Below are positions 26,906 through 35,222 of a stretch of 64,000 nt of DNA, piece by piece. Every line of letters starts with the position of its first letter. Positions within the stretch are counted from its first letter, which is position 1. Under the pieces are notes generated by a model that ran no database searches, had not been told where the DNA came from, and worked only from the letters and a program-made list of their open reading frames with translations. Origin of the DNA: Perlabentimonas sp964490015. Its GTDB lineage: Bacteria; Bacteroidota; Bacteroidia; Bacteroidales; Tenuifilaceae. The stretch is from contig CAZBBA010000004.1 of NCBI GenBank assembly GCA_964490015.1, positions 1-64,000 on the forward strand, given 5' to 3'. The position numbers were made by a program, and so were the translations under genes.

Positions 26906-28069
26906 CTAAAACACATTATAAGATAATGCAAACGAAATGTTTAGCGATACTATTTGTGTCCTATTCAGGAATGATGGCATGTGCTCGTTGCCTGTAAAAA
27001 CATTATTTAGACCAACCTTTGCAAATGCTCCGGGCGAAAAGGTTAATCGATTTCCCAATGGGATGGAGTACTCATATCCAAGAATAACCCCGTAGTCGAG
27101 ATTGCTGTACTCATTGGTGATTATACTCACAGCCCAATCAACATTTTGCTTTGCAGTTTTCATAAGGCCAAGATATCCCCCAGCATATATCGAGTGGCGT
27201 TGCTTAAACTTACACTTCGATTGAATTGCAAGGGTATAGTAATCTAGCTCCAAGCTATTGTAAACGTACTTACCATTGATATACTCATTATACTGTTGTC
27301 GGTTTTGGCTAATCCAAAGGAATTCAACCTGAGAACTGAGGCGGGGCGTTAAGCTGGCTCCAAGCTGCACACCAAAGTTTTGACCAAATGATACATTAGT
27401 TGCCGTTAACTCATCGGGCTGCAGACCCGAAATGGTTTTACTGCTAAGTAGCCAAGTATTTGCCATTTGCCCGGTTACACCAATGTAAGCCGATTTAACT
27501 CTCCAAGCCTCTCCTTCCTCAATTTTGGTAACGTTTGCCTGAGCTATCGAAAGCGAAATGCCCTTTTCAGCTCTAACAGGGATTAGATTTGCATCGACCA
27601 TCCGGAGGCTTTTAAAATCAAGCGATTGGGCTTCAGAAATTGTTACTTCTTCAAAGTTCCGATTTTCAACCTCGCTATGCGTAGACGCATTAACACTTCT
27701 TACTGAGGGACTAATTGGGATGGTAACATCATCGCTCGGCACATTCTGAACAGGCTCAACATATGGTAAGGAATTACCAACACTATCATTTGGAATTACT
27801 ATATGCTGATCGGCTGCAAGTTCAGCATTAGTTAGTGTCACACCAGACAGATAATACAATAACCCGCCAAGGCCAATTGCTAATACAACTGATGCAGCAA
27901 TGGTTAATGGGGCAAAAAGCTTTTTTCGCTTATCCGCAATTAGCGTTTGCTCAACCTTTCCCCATACCAAATCAACATCAAGTGCATCCTGAATGCCTTC
28001 CCAAACACTTTCGGGAGGAATCTCGGTGTTGCTCTCAACCATCGACTTATACCACTTGTCCAGCTCCAT
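26906..28069 (-). CDS. Anti-sigma-like protein fused to an outer-membrane beta-barrel-type domain
   Basis: 387 residues. Residues 1-50 are a charged cytoplasmic segment (MELDKWYKSMVESNTEIPPE, WEGIQDALD); one membrane helix spans about 52-75 (APLTIAASVVLAIGLGGLLYYL); a polar Ser/Asn-rich linker follows; residues about 200-387 alternate beta strands with aromatic ends (YIGVTGQMANTW, VQLGASLTPRLSSQVEFLW, IYAGGYLGLM, TQIVSLNISFALSYNVF) like a small outer-membrane barrel ending in aromatic F. It begins 1 bp after the ECF sigma stop, so it is the natural anti-sigma partner. The sigma-binding role is inferred from position. Confidence 0.82.
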   Translation of the reverse strand: MELDKWYKSMVESNTEIPPESVWEGIQDALDVDLVWGKVEQTLIADKRKKLFAPLTIAASVVLAIGLGGLLYYLSGVTLTNAELAADQHIVIPNDSVGNSLPYVEPVQNVPSDDVTIPISPSVRSVNASTHSEVENRNFEEVTISEAQSLDFKSLRMVDANLIPVRAEKGISLSIAQANVTKIEEGEAWRVKSAYIGVTGQMANTWLLSSKTISGLQPDELTATNVSFGQNFGVQLGASLTPRLSSQVEFLWISQNRQQYNEYINGKYVYNSLELDYYTLAIQSKCKFKQRHSIYAGGYLGLMKTAKQNVDWAVSIITNEYSNLDYGVILGYEYSIPLGNRLTFSPGAFAKVGLNNVFTGNEHMPSFLNRTQIVSLNISFALSYNVF

Positions 28070-28070
28070 T

Positions 28071-28619
28071 TTACCTCGCGTTTTGCTTTCCTATCCAGTC
28101 CATTAAAAGCACCCTTGCCCTATTGTATTGCGATTTTGACGTTCCTTCTGTTATATTTAGATGCTCTGCAATCTCCTTGTGCGTATATCCCTCCACCGCG
28201 AAAAGGTTGAAGACCACTCTGGCTCCTTCAGGAAGCCGCTCAACAAAGCTGAGCACCTCGTTTAGCTGCAGATTAGGCAATGCATTATTTTCAACTGTCT
28301 GCGATTTAACAGAGCCCTCTTCGTGCGCAACTCTTTCGATCGATTGCTTTTGCCGCAAATGATCTATTGCTGTTCGAACTATAATTCGCCTAATCCATCC
28401 CTCAAGGCTTCCCTCACCCTTAAACGAATCGATGCTTCTGAATATCTTGACAAAGGACTCCTGCAAAATATCTTGGGCCATGGCTCGCTCACCGGCATAG
28501 CTAAGGCAAATGCCATACATTTTGGGTGCAAATCGCCGGTAAAGAATCTCCTGAAATCTTCGACTACCCTGCTGACAACCCTTTATTACCTCCTGCTCGT
28601 TGTAAATGTCAACGCTCAT
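28071..28619 (-). CDS. ECF RNA polymerase sigma factor
   Basis: 182 residues. Sigma region 2 at about 20-90 (RFAPKMYGICLSYAGERAMAQDILQESFVKIFRSI) and region 4 at about 120-175 (LNEVLSFVERLPEGARVVFNLF, YTHKEIAEHLNITEGTSKSQYNRAR). It directs RNA polymerase to a small set of promoters in response to an envelope signal. It is in an operon with an upstream lipoprotein and the downstream anti-sigma/barrel gene (8 bp and 1 bp gaps). Confidence 0.94.
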   Translation of the reverse strand: MSVDIYNEQEVIKGCQQGSRRFQEILYRRFAPKMYGICLSYAGERAMAQDILQESFVKIFRSIDSFKGEGSLEGWIRRIIVRTAIDHLRQKQSIERVAHEEGSVKSQTVENNALPNLQLNEVLSFVERLPEGARVVFNLFAVEGYTHKEIAEHLNITEGTSKSQYNRARVLLMDWIGKQNAR

Positions 28620-28626
28620 TAACTAT

Positions 28627-29337
28627 TTACTCGAAAATTACCGAAACTGAATTATTAAATCTATTAGCCACCTGATTGAATATACTCACATTATGCCGTT
28701 GATTAATAAGCAAGGTCTGCACTCCATCTACTTCCACCATATCGGCTAAGGCAATAACCCTGGGATTAATAAATCTAAAAAGGAATTCTGTATCAACAAT
28801 AACCTTAGCGGTTGTAACCCTATCGCGACTAATGACTATGTTTGTGCCAGATTTTGCCTTGGCTCGAATGCTAATCTCGTCGGCAAATCCATACTCAAAA
28901 CGAATGGGAACCGAAGCCGATTGTCCATGAGTCAAAGAACCTACAAGAACCAGTGGCGCACCGGAATTGCTAGCCAAATGAAGGGTAATATCAATTCGAT
29001 GGTAGCTACCCTGTGGCACATCAAACTTAACGGCAATATTTGTTTTTTCCTGATCGAGTTCAGCAACAATTTTCTGGGACAAGTTTGAGATAAAGTATAT
29101 ATCCTTTCCCTGATCACGTCTTCCATCAAACTCTATGGCATCAACAACAAGCTCACCGTGTTCAATTTTATATCTTACCGATGAGGACTTGATAGAGGAT
29201 TTTGATTCGTAATCCTCATTTAAAAATGACACCATACCAAACTTAAAATCCACTTTTGCAGGTAGAGTTAACTCGTCCTTGCAGGAAACCAGCCCCGCAG
29301 CAACAAGCAACAAGAGGATTAGTTTTTGTAAGCTCAT
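28627..29337 (-). CDS. Lipoprotein of unknown function in the ECF sigma operon
   Basis: 236 residues. Signal peptide with lipobox GLVSC near residue 19. The mature part is beta-rich (HGELVVDAIEFDGRRDQG, GSYHRIDITLHLASN, TTAKVIVDTEFLF) and in layout resembles DUF4382-like lipoproteins, but no confident family match can be made by eye. First gene of the sigma/anti-sigma operon, so it may be the sensed or sensing envelope component. Confidence 0.75.
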   Translation of the reverse strand: MSLQKLILLLLVAAGLVSCKDELTLPAKVDFKFGMVSFLNEDYESKSSIKSSSVRYKIEHGELVVDAIEFDGRRDQGKDIYFISNLSQKIVAELDQEKTNIAVKFDVPQGSYHRIDITLHLASNSGAPLVLVGSLTHGQSASVPIRFEYGFADEISIRAKAKSGTNIVISRDRVTTAKVIVDTEFLFRFINPRVIALADMVEVDGVQTLLINQRHNVSIFNQVANRFNNSVSVIFE

Positions 29338-29502
29338 ATGTTACATTTTTAAATGCTTTACACCTATGACGAAATGAAAAGCAATTTGGTTGGAACAAAA
29401 TTCTGAAAAAAACGCAAGCAATATCACAATAACCGGCAAAAGAAATACCAAAGATTTCAACTCATTAGCTTTGGCTTAAACCACAAATGCAAAAATTAGT
29501 CG

Positions 29503-29510
29503 TACCTTTG
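29503..29510 (+). promoter_or_regulatory. -7 box of clpX
   Basis: TACCTTTG fits TAnnTTTG, 28 bp before the clpX ATG at 29539. No TTG at the standard distance. Confidence 0.5.
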
Positions 29511-29538
29511 TGCGTGTTTATATATAATTCAACTTACA

Positions 29539-30762
29539 ATGAAAAATAGTGACAGGTGCTCATTCTGCGGTCGCCCCCGAAAGGAGACAAACCTTCTGGT
29601 TGCAGGAGCCGATGCCTTTATTTGTGATCTTTGCGCTGAGCAGGCCAACCTGATTGTGAAGGAGGAGCTGAAGAAAAAAGGCGATTTTAAGCTGAGCAAA
29701 ACCAAGCTACTTAAACCTATTGAGATAAAAAACTTTCTTGATCAATATGTTATTGGCCAAGACGAGGCTAAGAAATACCTTTCGGTTGCCGTATATAATC
29801 ATTACAAGCGATTGCTTCAACCCAACAGTAACGATGATGTGGAGATCGAAAAATCGAATATCCTGCTGGTGGGCGAAACGGGTACCGGGAAAACTCTTCT
29901 GGCTCGTACCATTGCCAAGATGCTGCATGTTCCCTTTACCATTGTAGATGCCACGGTTTTAACCGAAGCCGGATACGTGGGCGAGGATGTAGAAAGCATA
30001 CTAACCCGCTTGCTTCAGGCCGCCGACTACAACGTTGAAGCCGCCGAGAAGGGCATTGTTTTTATCGATGAGATTGACAAGATCGCCCGCAAGAGCGATA
30101 ACCCATCCATAACCCGCGATGTTTCGGGCGAGGGCGTTCAGCAGGCGATGCTTAAGCTGCTTGAGGGTTCAAAGGTTAACGTTCCCCCGCAGGGCGGGCG
30201 AAAGCATCCTGAGCAGAAGATGATTGAGGTGGATACCAAAAACGTTCTGTTTATTTGCGGTGGCGCCTTTGAGGGCATTCAAAAGAAAATTGCACAGCGA
30301 CTCAACACGCAGGTTGTTGGCTACGGCGCCAGTAAGCATCGCGAACAGGTTGACAAGAATAATCTACTGCAGTACATTGCGCCACAGGATTTACGCTCGT
30401 ACGGACTTATACCTGAAATTATTGGACGTTTACCGGTAATTACTTACCTTGACCCGCTCGACCGCGAAACCCTGCGCAATATCCTTACCGAACCCAAAAA
30501 TGCAATAATTAAGCAGTATGAAAAATTGTTTGAGTACGATGGCATTAAGCTGGAGATTGATCTTGATGTACTCGATTACATTGTTGACAAAGCCATTGAG
30601 TTTAAACTCGGAGCCAGGGGGTTGCGCTCAATCTGCGAGGTGATTATGATAGATGCCATGTTCGAACTCCCATCGAACCCAACAAAAACGATGACGATTA
30701 CCCTAGAGTATGCGCATAAAAAGCTCGAGAAAGCTAATCTTAAACGGCTTAAAGCCGCTTAA
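29539..30762 (+). CDS. clpX: ATP-dependent Clp protease ATP-binding subunit ClpX
   Basis: 407 residues, normal length. The N-terminal zinc-binding domain is present (CSFCGRPRKE and CDLC, four Cys near 7, 10, 29, 32). Walker A GETGTGKT near 115, Walker B IVFIDEIDKIA near 173, the pore loop region following GYVGEDVE, and C-terminal RGLRSICE sensor II. It unfolds substrates for ClpP; clpP is not in the window. Its stop overlaps the stop of the convergent folA by 4 bp. Confidence 0.97.
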   Translation: MKNSDRCSFCGRPRKETNLLVAGADAFICDLCAEQANLIVKEELKKKGDFKLSKTKLLKPIEIKNFLDQYVIGQDEAKKYLSVAVYNHYKRLLQPNSNDDVEIEKSNILLVGETGTGKTLLARTIAKMLHVPFTIVDATVLTEAGYVGEDVESILTRLLQAADYNVEAAEKGIVFIDEIDKIARKSDNPSITRDVSGEGVQQAMLKLLEGSKVNVPPQGGRKHPEQKMIEVDTKNVLFICGGAFEGIQKKIAQRLNTQVVGYGASKHREQVDKNNLLQYIAPQDLRSYGLIPEIIGRLPVITYLDPLDRETLRNILTEPKNAIIKQYEKLFEYDGIKLEIDLDVLDYIVDKAIEFKLGARGLRSICEVIMIDAMFELPSNPTKTMTITLEYAHKKLEKANLKRLKAA

Positions 30763-31247
30763 ATGCGCTCTAGGTCAACAAAAGTATAGTCAAGCCCATC
30801 CTTAGCGGTGGGCTTTCCTTTTTCGGTAAAGAGTTCGACCCAATCCTTGGGATCTAACTCAGGAAAGGAAACATCGCCCTCAAAATCGCGATGTACCTTA
30901 GTAAGGTATATTCTATCGGCCAGGGGAAGCGCCTGACGGTAAAGTTCCCCTCCTCCAATTACAAAAACCTCAGCATCACCAGAAGCAAGCTTAATAGCCT
31001 GTTCCAGGGAGCCAGCCAGCTGCGCACCAAGTGCTTCAAAACTCGGATTTCGAGTAACCACAACACTAGTCCTTCCTGGCAAAGGACGACCAATTGACTC
31101 CCAGGTTTTTCGACCCATAATAATATGATGTCCCATGGTTAGCACCTTAAAGCGCTTTAAATCATCGGGAATATGCCATATTAGCTGGTTATTGTTACCA
31201 ATTACATTGTTCTGCGCCACCGCAACTATTATGGATACTTTACTCAT
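30759..31247 (-). CDS. folA: Dihydrofolate reductase
   Basis: 162 residues from the ATG at 31247 (MSKVSIIVAVAQNNVIG); an alternative ATG at 31256 adds three residues. Seen: AVAQNNVIGNNNQLIWHIPDDLKRFK with the catalytic acid Asp, MGRKTWESIGRPLPGRTSVVVTRN, and FVIGGGELYRQALP. It regenerates tetrahydrofolate from the dihydrofolate made by thymidylate synthase, whose gene is 34 bp upstream in the same direction, a functional pair. Confidence 0.96.
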   Translation of the reverse strand: MSKVSIIVAVAQNNVIGNNNQLIWHIPDDLKRFKVLTMGHHIIMGRKTWESIGRPLPGRTSVVVTRNPSFEALGAQLAGSLEQAIKLASGDAEVFVIGGGELYRQALPLADRIYLTKVHRDFEGDVSFPELDPKDWVELFTEKGKPTAKDGLDYTFVDLERI

Positions 31248-31281
31248 GTTTCTCAATTGTATGGTTTATATAACCTTCAGA

Positions 31282-32076
31282 CTAAACGGCAACCGAGCCC
31301 TTAATATGAGGATGCGGATTATAGCCTTCGAGGGTGAAATCCTCAAATTTAAAATCGAAAATTGATTTCACCTCGGGATTTATAATCATCCTGGGTAATG
31401 ATCTGGGTTCACGCGAAAGCTGCAGCTTTACCTGCTCAAGGTGATTTAGGTAGATATGCACATCGCCAAATGTGTGAACAAAATCGCCGAGTTCTAACCC
31501 AGTAACCTGAGCCATCATTAGGGTAAGTAGTGCGTATGATGCAATATTGAAGGGAACACCCAGAAATACATCGGCGCTTCGCTGGTATAGCTGGCACGAT
31601 AGTTTGCCATTGGCCACGTAAAACTGGAAAAGGATATGGCAAGGCGGTAGCGCCATTTTATCAATTTCTCCCACATTCCAGGCGCAAACCAGATGTCGCC
31701 TTGAGTCGGGATTACGCTTTAGGGAATCGACAACTTGGGAAATCTGATCTATTTTTCGGCCATCAGCAGCAGGCCAACTTCTCCACTGAGAGCCATAAAC
31801 AGGCCCTAAATTCCCCTGCGCATCGGCCCACTCGTTCCAAATCCTTACACCATTATCGTTTAGGTACTTGATATTTGTATCGCCCTGCAAAAACCATAGC
31901 AACTCGTAAACAATTGACTTAAGGTGAAGTTTTTTGGTGGTTAGCAGAGGAAATCCCTCCTGCAGGTTAAACCGCATCTGATGGCCAAAAAGGCTGATCG
32001 TTCCGGTGCCGGTTCTGTCCTCCTTCTTCGTACCATTTTCAAGGATATTATCAAGTAAATCGAGGTATTGGCGCAT
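31282..32076 (-). CDS. thyA: Thymidylate synthase
   Basis: 264 residues from the ATG at 32076 (MRQYLDLLDNILENG), exactly the classical ThyA length; the frame is open up to 32130 but the extra residues are not family-like. Seen: RTGTGTISLFGHQMRF, the catalytic Cys in ALPPCHILFQF near 146, RSADVFLGVPFNIASYALL, and the C-terminal GYNPHPHIKGSVAV. Makes dTMP from dUMP with methylene-tetrahydrofolate. Confidence 0.97.
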   Translation of the reverse strand: MRQYLDLLDNILENGTKKEDRTGTGTISLFGHQMRFNLQEGFPLLTTKKLHLKSIVYELLWFLQGDTNIKYLNDNGVRIWNEWADAQGNLGPVYGSQWRSWPAADGRKIDQISQVVDSLKRNPDSRRHLVCAWNVGEIDKMALPPCHILFQFYVANGKLSCQLYQRSADVFLGVPFNIASYALLTLMMAQVTGLELGDFVHTFGDVHIYLNHLEQVKLQLSREPRSLPRMIINPEVKSIFDFKFEDFTLEGYNPHPHIKGSVAV

Positions 32077-32189
32077 AAATATAGGGTATTTTCTACTCGT
32101 AAAAGTAGGGCTAATTGCTGAGAATTTCAAGCAATAGATTAAAACTTAAAGACAACAAAAAACTTGAGATTATTTTACAATATTTAGCC

Positions 32190-33161
32190 TTACTTCGACC
32201 AAGCCAACCTCTTTCCCCACACCACAAGAGCAGCAATAACTAGGCGGGGTAAAAGAATCCAGGCAACGGATACGCCAATGGCAGCAAACAGAACCATATC
32301 CTCGAGGTTGGAATGAGAAATGGCAATATGGTGGTTAAGCAAATCGGCATCGCGTTGTGTGATATTTCCACTTTTCACCTCCTGCACCATTGCCGCGGAA
32401 CCATAAGTTAAGCCCAGTGTATTGGCAACAATCCACATAAACGAAGTGCTCTTGGGTAATCCAAATACGCTTAGCAATGGCTGAAATAGTCGCGAAAGCC
32501 ATTTAATAAGTCCAAAATCCTTTAGCATTTGCTGCAGAATCATCAGCAGAGTGACTAGAATTACAATTTTTAGGGTAAGGAAAAATGCGGACTCTGCCCA
32601 GCTCTGAATCATAGGCAAAAAATCGATGGCGACAGGAACATTAGTCACAATCGATGCGTTGGAAATTGATTTTGGCAACAACAAATTCAAGAAAAATCCA
32701 GAAACTACCGCCATCGATAGCCTTAGGGTTACCATTTGCCAACCTTTGGACCCTGTTTTCATTTGCACCGCTGTTTCCACAATTAGGTTATGTGCAATAA
32801 GGCACATCACCGCTAAAATGGTGATTTCGCGTATTGATAAGGGAAACTGCGAGATTACCGCAATGGCCGAGTAAACATTCAGAAATATGGAGGTGATAAA
32901 TACCAGAGAAGCTTCACCGGGCAATCCTATAAGGCTAAAGGCGGGGTGTAGAAAATCGGCAATAAAGCCAACAACGCCCAAATAGCTAAGCAGGGTTACC
33001 GCCAACGAAATGGGGATGGTAATCTTTACAAGCCAAACCGCCGTCCTTAAAGCAGGAGTAATCGCAGTGCTTATTGAACCTACTATTTTATCGAGAAAAA
33101 GGTGGACTGAAAGCCTAATTGTGTGATGGTGAAATTTCATTTGGGAAGTGCCTTTGGCCAC
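32190..33161 (-). CDS. Nucleoside-recognition (Gate) domain membrane protein
   Basis: 323 residues; the start may instead be the ATG at 33140. About eight membrane helices arranged as two Gate domains: SLAVTLLSYLGVVGFIADFL, GLPGEASLVFITSIFLNVYSA in the first and ILLMILQQMLKDFGL, GLPKSTSFMWIVANTLGLTYGSAAM in the second. Related proteins include SpmA/SpmB and YjiH-like proteins; transport or membrane functions have been proposed but are not settled. It follows lpxH closely. Confidence 0.8.
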   Translation of the reverse strand: MAKGTSQMKFHHHTIRLSVHLFLDKIVGSISTAITPALRTAVWLVKITIPISLAVTLLSYLGVVGFIADFLHPAFSLIGLPGEASLVFITSIFLNVYSAIAVISQFPLSIREITILAVMCLIAHNLIVETAVQMKTGSKGWQMVTLRLSMAVVSGFFLNLLLPKSISNASIVTNVPVAIDFLPMIQSWAESAFFLTLKIVILVTLLMILQQMLKDFGLIKWLSRLFQPLLSVFGLPKSTSFMWIVANTLGLTYGSAAMVQEVKSGNITQRDADLLNHHIAISHSNLEDMVLFAAIGVSVAWILLPRLVIAALVVWGKRLAWSK

Positions 33162-33187
33162 ATTCGATAGTTCAACAATGAAATGGT

Positions 33188-33961
33188 TTAAACAGCCGCA
33201 ATAACTTCCTTGTCGCCATTGCCATCATATCTTTTGAGGCTCATCGTTTTGCCATCCCATAAGGCAAAGGTGTTGTTCACAATCCAATCGCCCAGCATGA
33301 TTAGGTTTGAGCTTTCTGCCAGATTGTGAATAGCCGGAGCATGCCAATGGCCAAAAACGAAGAAATCGAAATGCTCGTTGCCCAAAGTTTGCCGGGCAAA
33401 CTTGGTAATTAGCTCCTCATCGCCCTTAAAACTATAGGAGATCTCCTTGGAGTAGCGGCTGCTCACCGACCATTTATTGCCAATCCACATGGCAAAATTT
33501 GGGTGTAAACGCGAGAACATCCACTGCAAAACTTTGCTTGTGAAAATACGTTTTAACAGCTTATAGCCATTATCTCCCTTGCCCAGTCCATCGCCATGGC
33601 CTATATAGAATCTCTTCCCGTCAAACTCCCTGACAATTGGCTCACGATGAAGCGATACGCCAAGTTCCTGCGGAAAGTAATCGAACATCCACACATCGTG
33701 ATTCCCCGTAAAAAAGTGCACGGGAATACCCGCATCGGTAATCTCGGCAATCTTGCCAAGGAAGCGGGTGTAGCCCTTGGGGATAACCCGCCGATACTCG
33801 TACCAGAAATCGAAGATATCGCCAACCAAAAAGATCTCCTTGGCATCGTGCTTTATGCTATCGAGCCAGCTCACAAAGAGTTGCTCCCGCGCTCTCCCCT
33901 CTTCGATGCTGGGCAAGCCCAAGTGGATATCGGATGCAAAGTAGACCTTGGTTTGGCTCAT
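33188..33961 (-). CDS. lpxH: UDP-2,3-diacylglucosamine diphosphatase (LpxH-like)
   Basis: 257 residues. Calcineurin-like metallophosphoesterase motifs in order: SDIHLG near 10, GDIFDFWYEY near 47, TGNHDVWMFDY near 86, IGHGDGLGKGD near 118, and FGHWHAP near 202. In lipid A synthesis it removes UMP from UDP-2,3-diacylglucosamine to give lipid X, at the inner face of the cytoplasmic membrane. It begins 9 bp after the stop of a thioredoxin-fold lipoprotein. Confidence 0.9.
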   Translation of the reverse strand: MSQTKVYFASDIHLGLPSIEEGRAREQLFVSWLDSIKHDAKEIFLVGDIFDFWYEYRRVIPKGYTRFLGKIAEITDAGIPVHFFTGNHDVWMFDYFPQELGVSLHREPIVREFDGKRFYIGHGDGLGKGDNGYKLLKRIFTSKVLQWMFSRLHPNFAMWIGNKWSVSSRYSKEISYSFKGDEELITKFARQTLGNEHFDFFVFGHWHAPAIHNLAESSNLIMLGDWIVNNTFALWDGKTMSLKRYDGNGDKEVIAAV

Positions 33962-33970
33962 GGAGAGGTA

Positions 33971-35143
33971 CTAAAGAATTTCCTTAAGTTTATTCTCCAA
34001 ATCCCGGCCAAATAGATTTTTCCCAACAATATCGTAGTTACGACCAATCAGGTAATTGGCGGGGAGCCGAGTAACATTGTATAAGCCAATAACTCTCGAT
34101 CCATTGGGATTAAGCTCGCTAACATTTACCCAGGGCAAACCCACCGACTCTATGGCAGCAAGCCATGGCTCACGCTCGATATCGAGCGAAACTTGATATA
34201 TTTCAAATCCCTTGCTCTTGTAACGCTTGTAGAGTTCAAGAAGTTCCCTGTTCTCGAGTAAATTCTCCTGGCTAAACGAAGCCCAGAAATCGAGCAGAAT
34301 CACTTTGCCCCTTAGCGACGAAAGTTTTACCGTATCGCCTTTAGTATTTGGAAGTGCTATTTCGGGCAACGACGACTCGGCTACTTGGATCAAGCTTTGC
34401 AATCGGGCCGAACTTAGAATTCTCTCCTGATTCTTAATATCCCTAAGCATACCCTTAGAGTAATCCGAATCGGGATATCGGGCTATAAGCGACGAGGCCA
34501 CCACCTTGAAAAGCTGGATATCTTCTGCCTTTTCGAAAACGAAACGATCGTCGTTAATTTTCTGATAAAGTGCCATAACGCTTGCTCTCGACATAGGATT
34601 TTCCCAAATAAACTTGCTGCTAAACTCTCGTTGTTTCTCAACTGTAGCCTCATACTCCTCGCTAATCTTTAGCCGTTGTGCAGTGGTAGTAGCCTGCGAA
34701 AGTTGGTTATTCAGCGAATCGAGTGTTTTAAGCGTTTTGGAGAGTTGAATGCTTAGCGCCTTGGTTTTAAGCGATTCGTTTGCGCCCTCAACCTCGTAAT
34801 CCATAAAGCTATTTAGGTCGATGTTCACCACCGCATTCTCTTCTGGTTCGAGCAGCAACACAGCTACATTGCTGCGTGTTCCCTCAACATGGAGTTGAAA
34901 AAAGGTTGGCTCCTCGAGTTTTCCCACCCCAATTTTAAAAGTGGGCTTTCTGGGTGTAAGTTTTACCGATTGAACGGGAACAACCCTTGAAAACTCCTGA
35001 CGTAGCAGCTTAACCTCAACCTGGGTATCAATATTCTTTATGGTTCCAACAACCGATGACTGATCTCTCTCCTTACATGCGGTTGACAGAAGAAGGGTCG
35101 CTAAGGCGATAAGTATAATTTTTAGTGCTGTGCGGTTAATCAT
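33971..35143 (-). CDS. Thioredoxin-fold lipoprotein lacking the CXXC motif
   Basis: 390 residues. Lipobox STAC near 20-23. An N-terminal DUF4369-like beta domain (about 30-135), a helical middle, and a C-terminal TlpA/thioredoxin fold from about 245 (LPNTKGDTVKLSSLRGKVILL, YQVSLDIEREPW). At the redox site the sequence reads WASFSQEN, so both cysteines of the usual WCxxC are gone. It cannot work as a normal thiol oxidoreductase. The neighbouring gene encodes a paralogue that keeps WCNDC. Confidence 0.88.
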   Translation of the reverse strand: MINRTALKIILIALATLLLSTACKERDQSSVVGTIKNIDTQVEVKLLRQEFSRVVPVQSVKLTPRKPTFKIGVGKLEEPTFFQLHVEGTRSNVAVLLLEPEENAVVNIDLNSFMDYEVEGANESLKTKALSIQLSKTLKTLDSLNNQLSQATTTAQRLKISEEYEATVEKQREFSSKFIWENPMSRASVMALYQKINDDRFVFEKAEDIQLFKVVASSLIARYPDSDYSKGMLRDIKNQERILSSARLQSLIQVAESSLPEIALPNTKGDTVKLSSLRGKVILLDFWASFSQENLLENRELLELYKRYKSKGFEIYQVSLDIEREPWLAAIESVGLPWVNVSELNPNGSRVIGLYNVTRLPANYLIGRNYDIVGKNLFGRDLENKLKEIL

Positions 35144-35222
35144 TCCGTTAACAATTTGATTTTTTACTGGGGTTTTTAATGGGGATCAAAATTAGCGATA
35201 TTTGATCGATAACAAAACCCAT

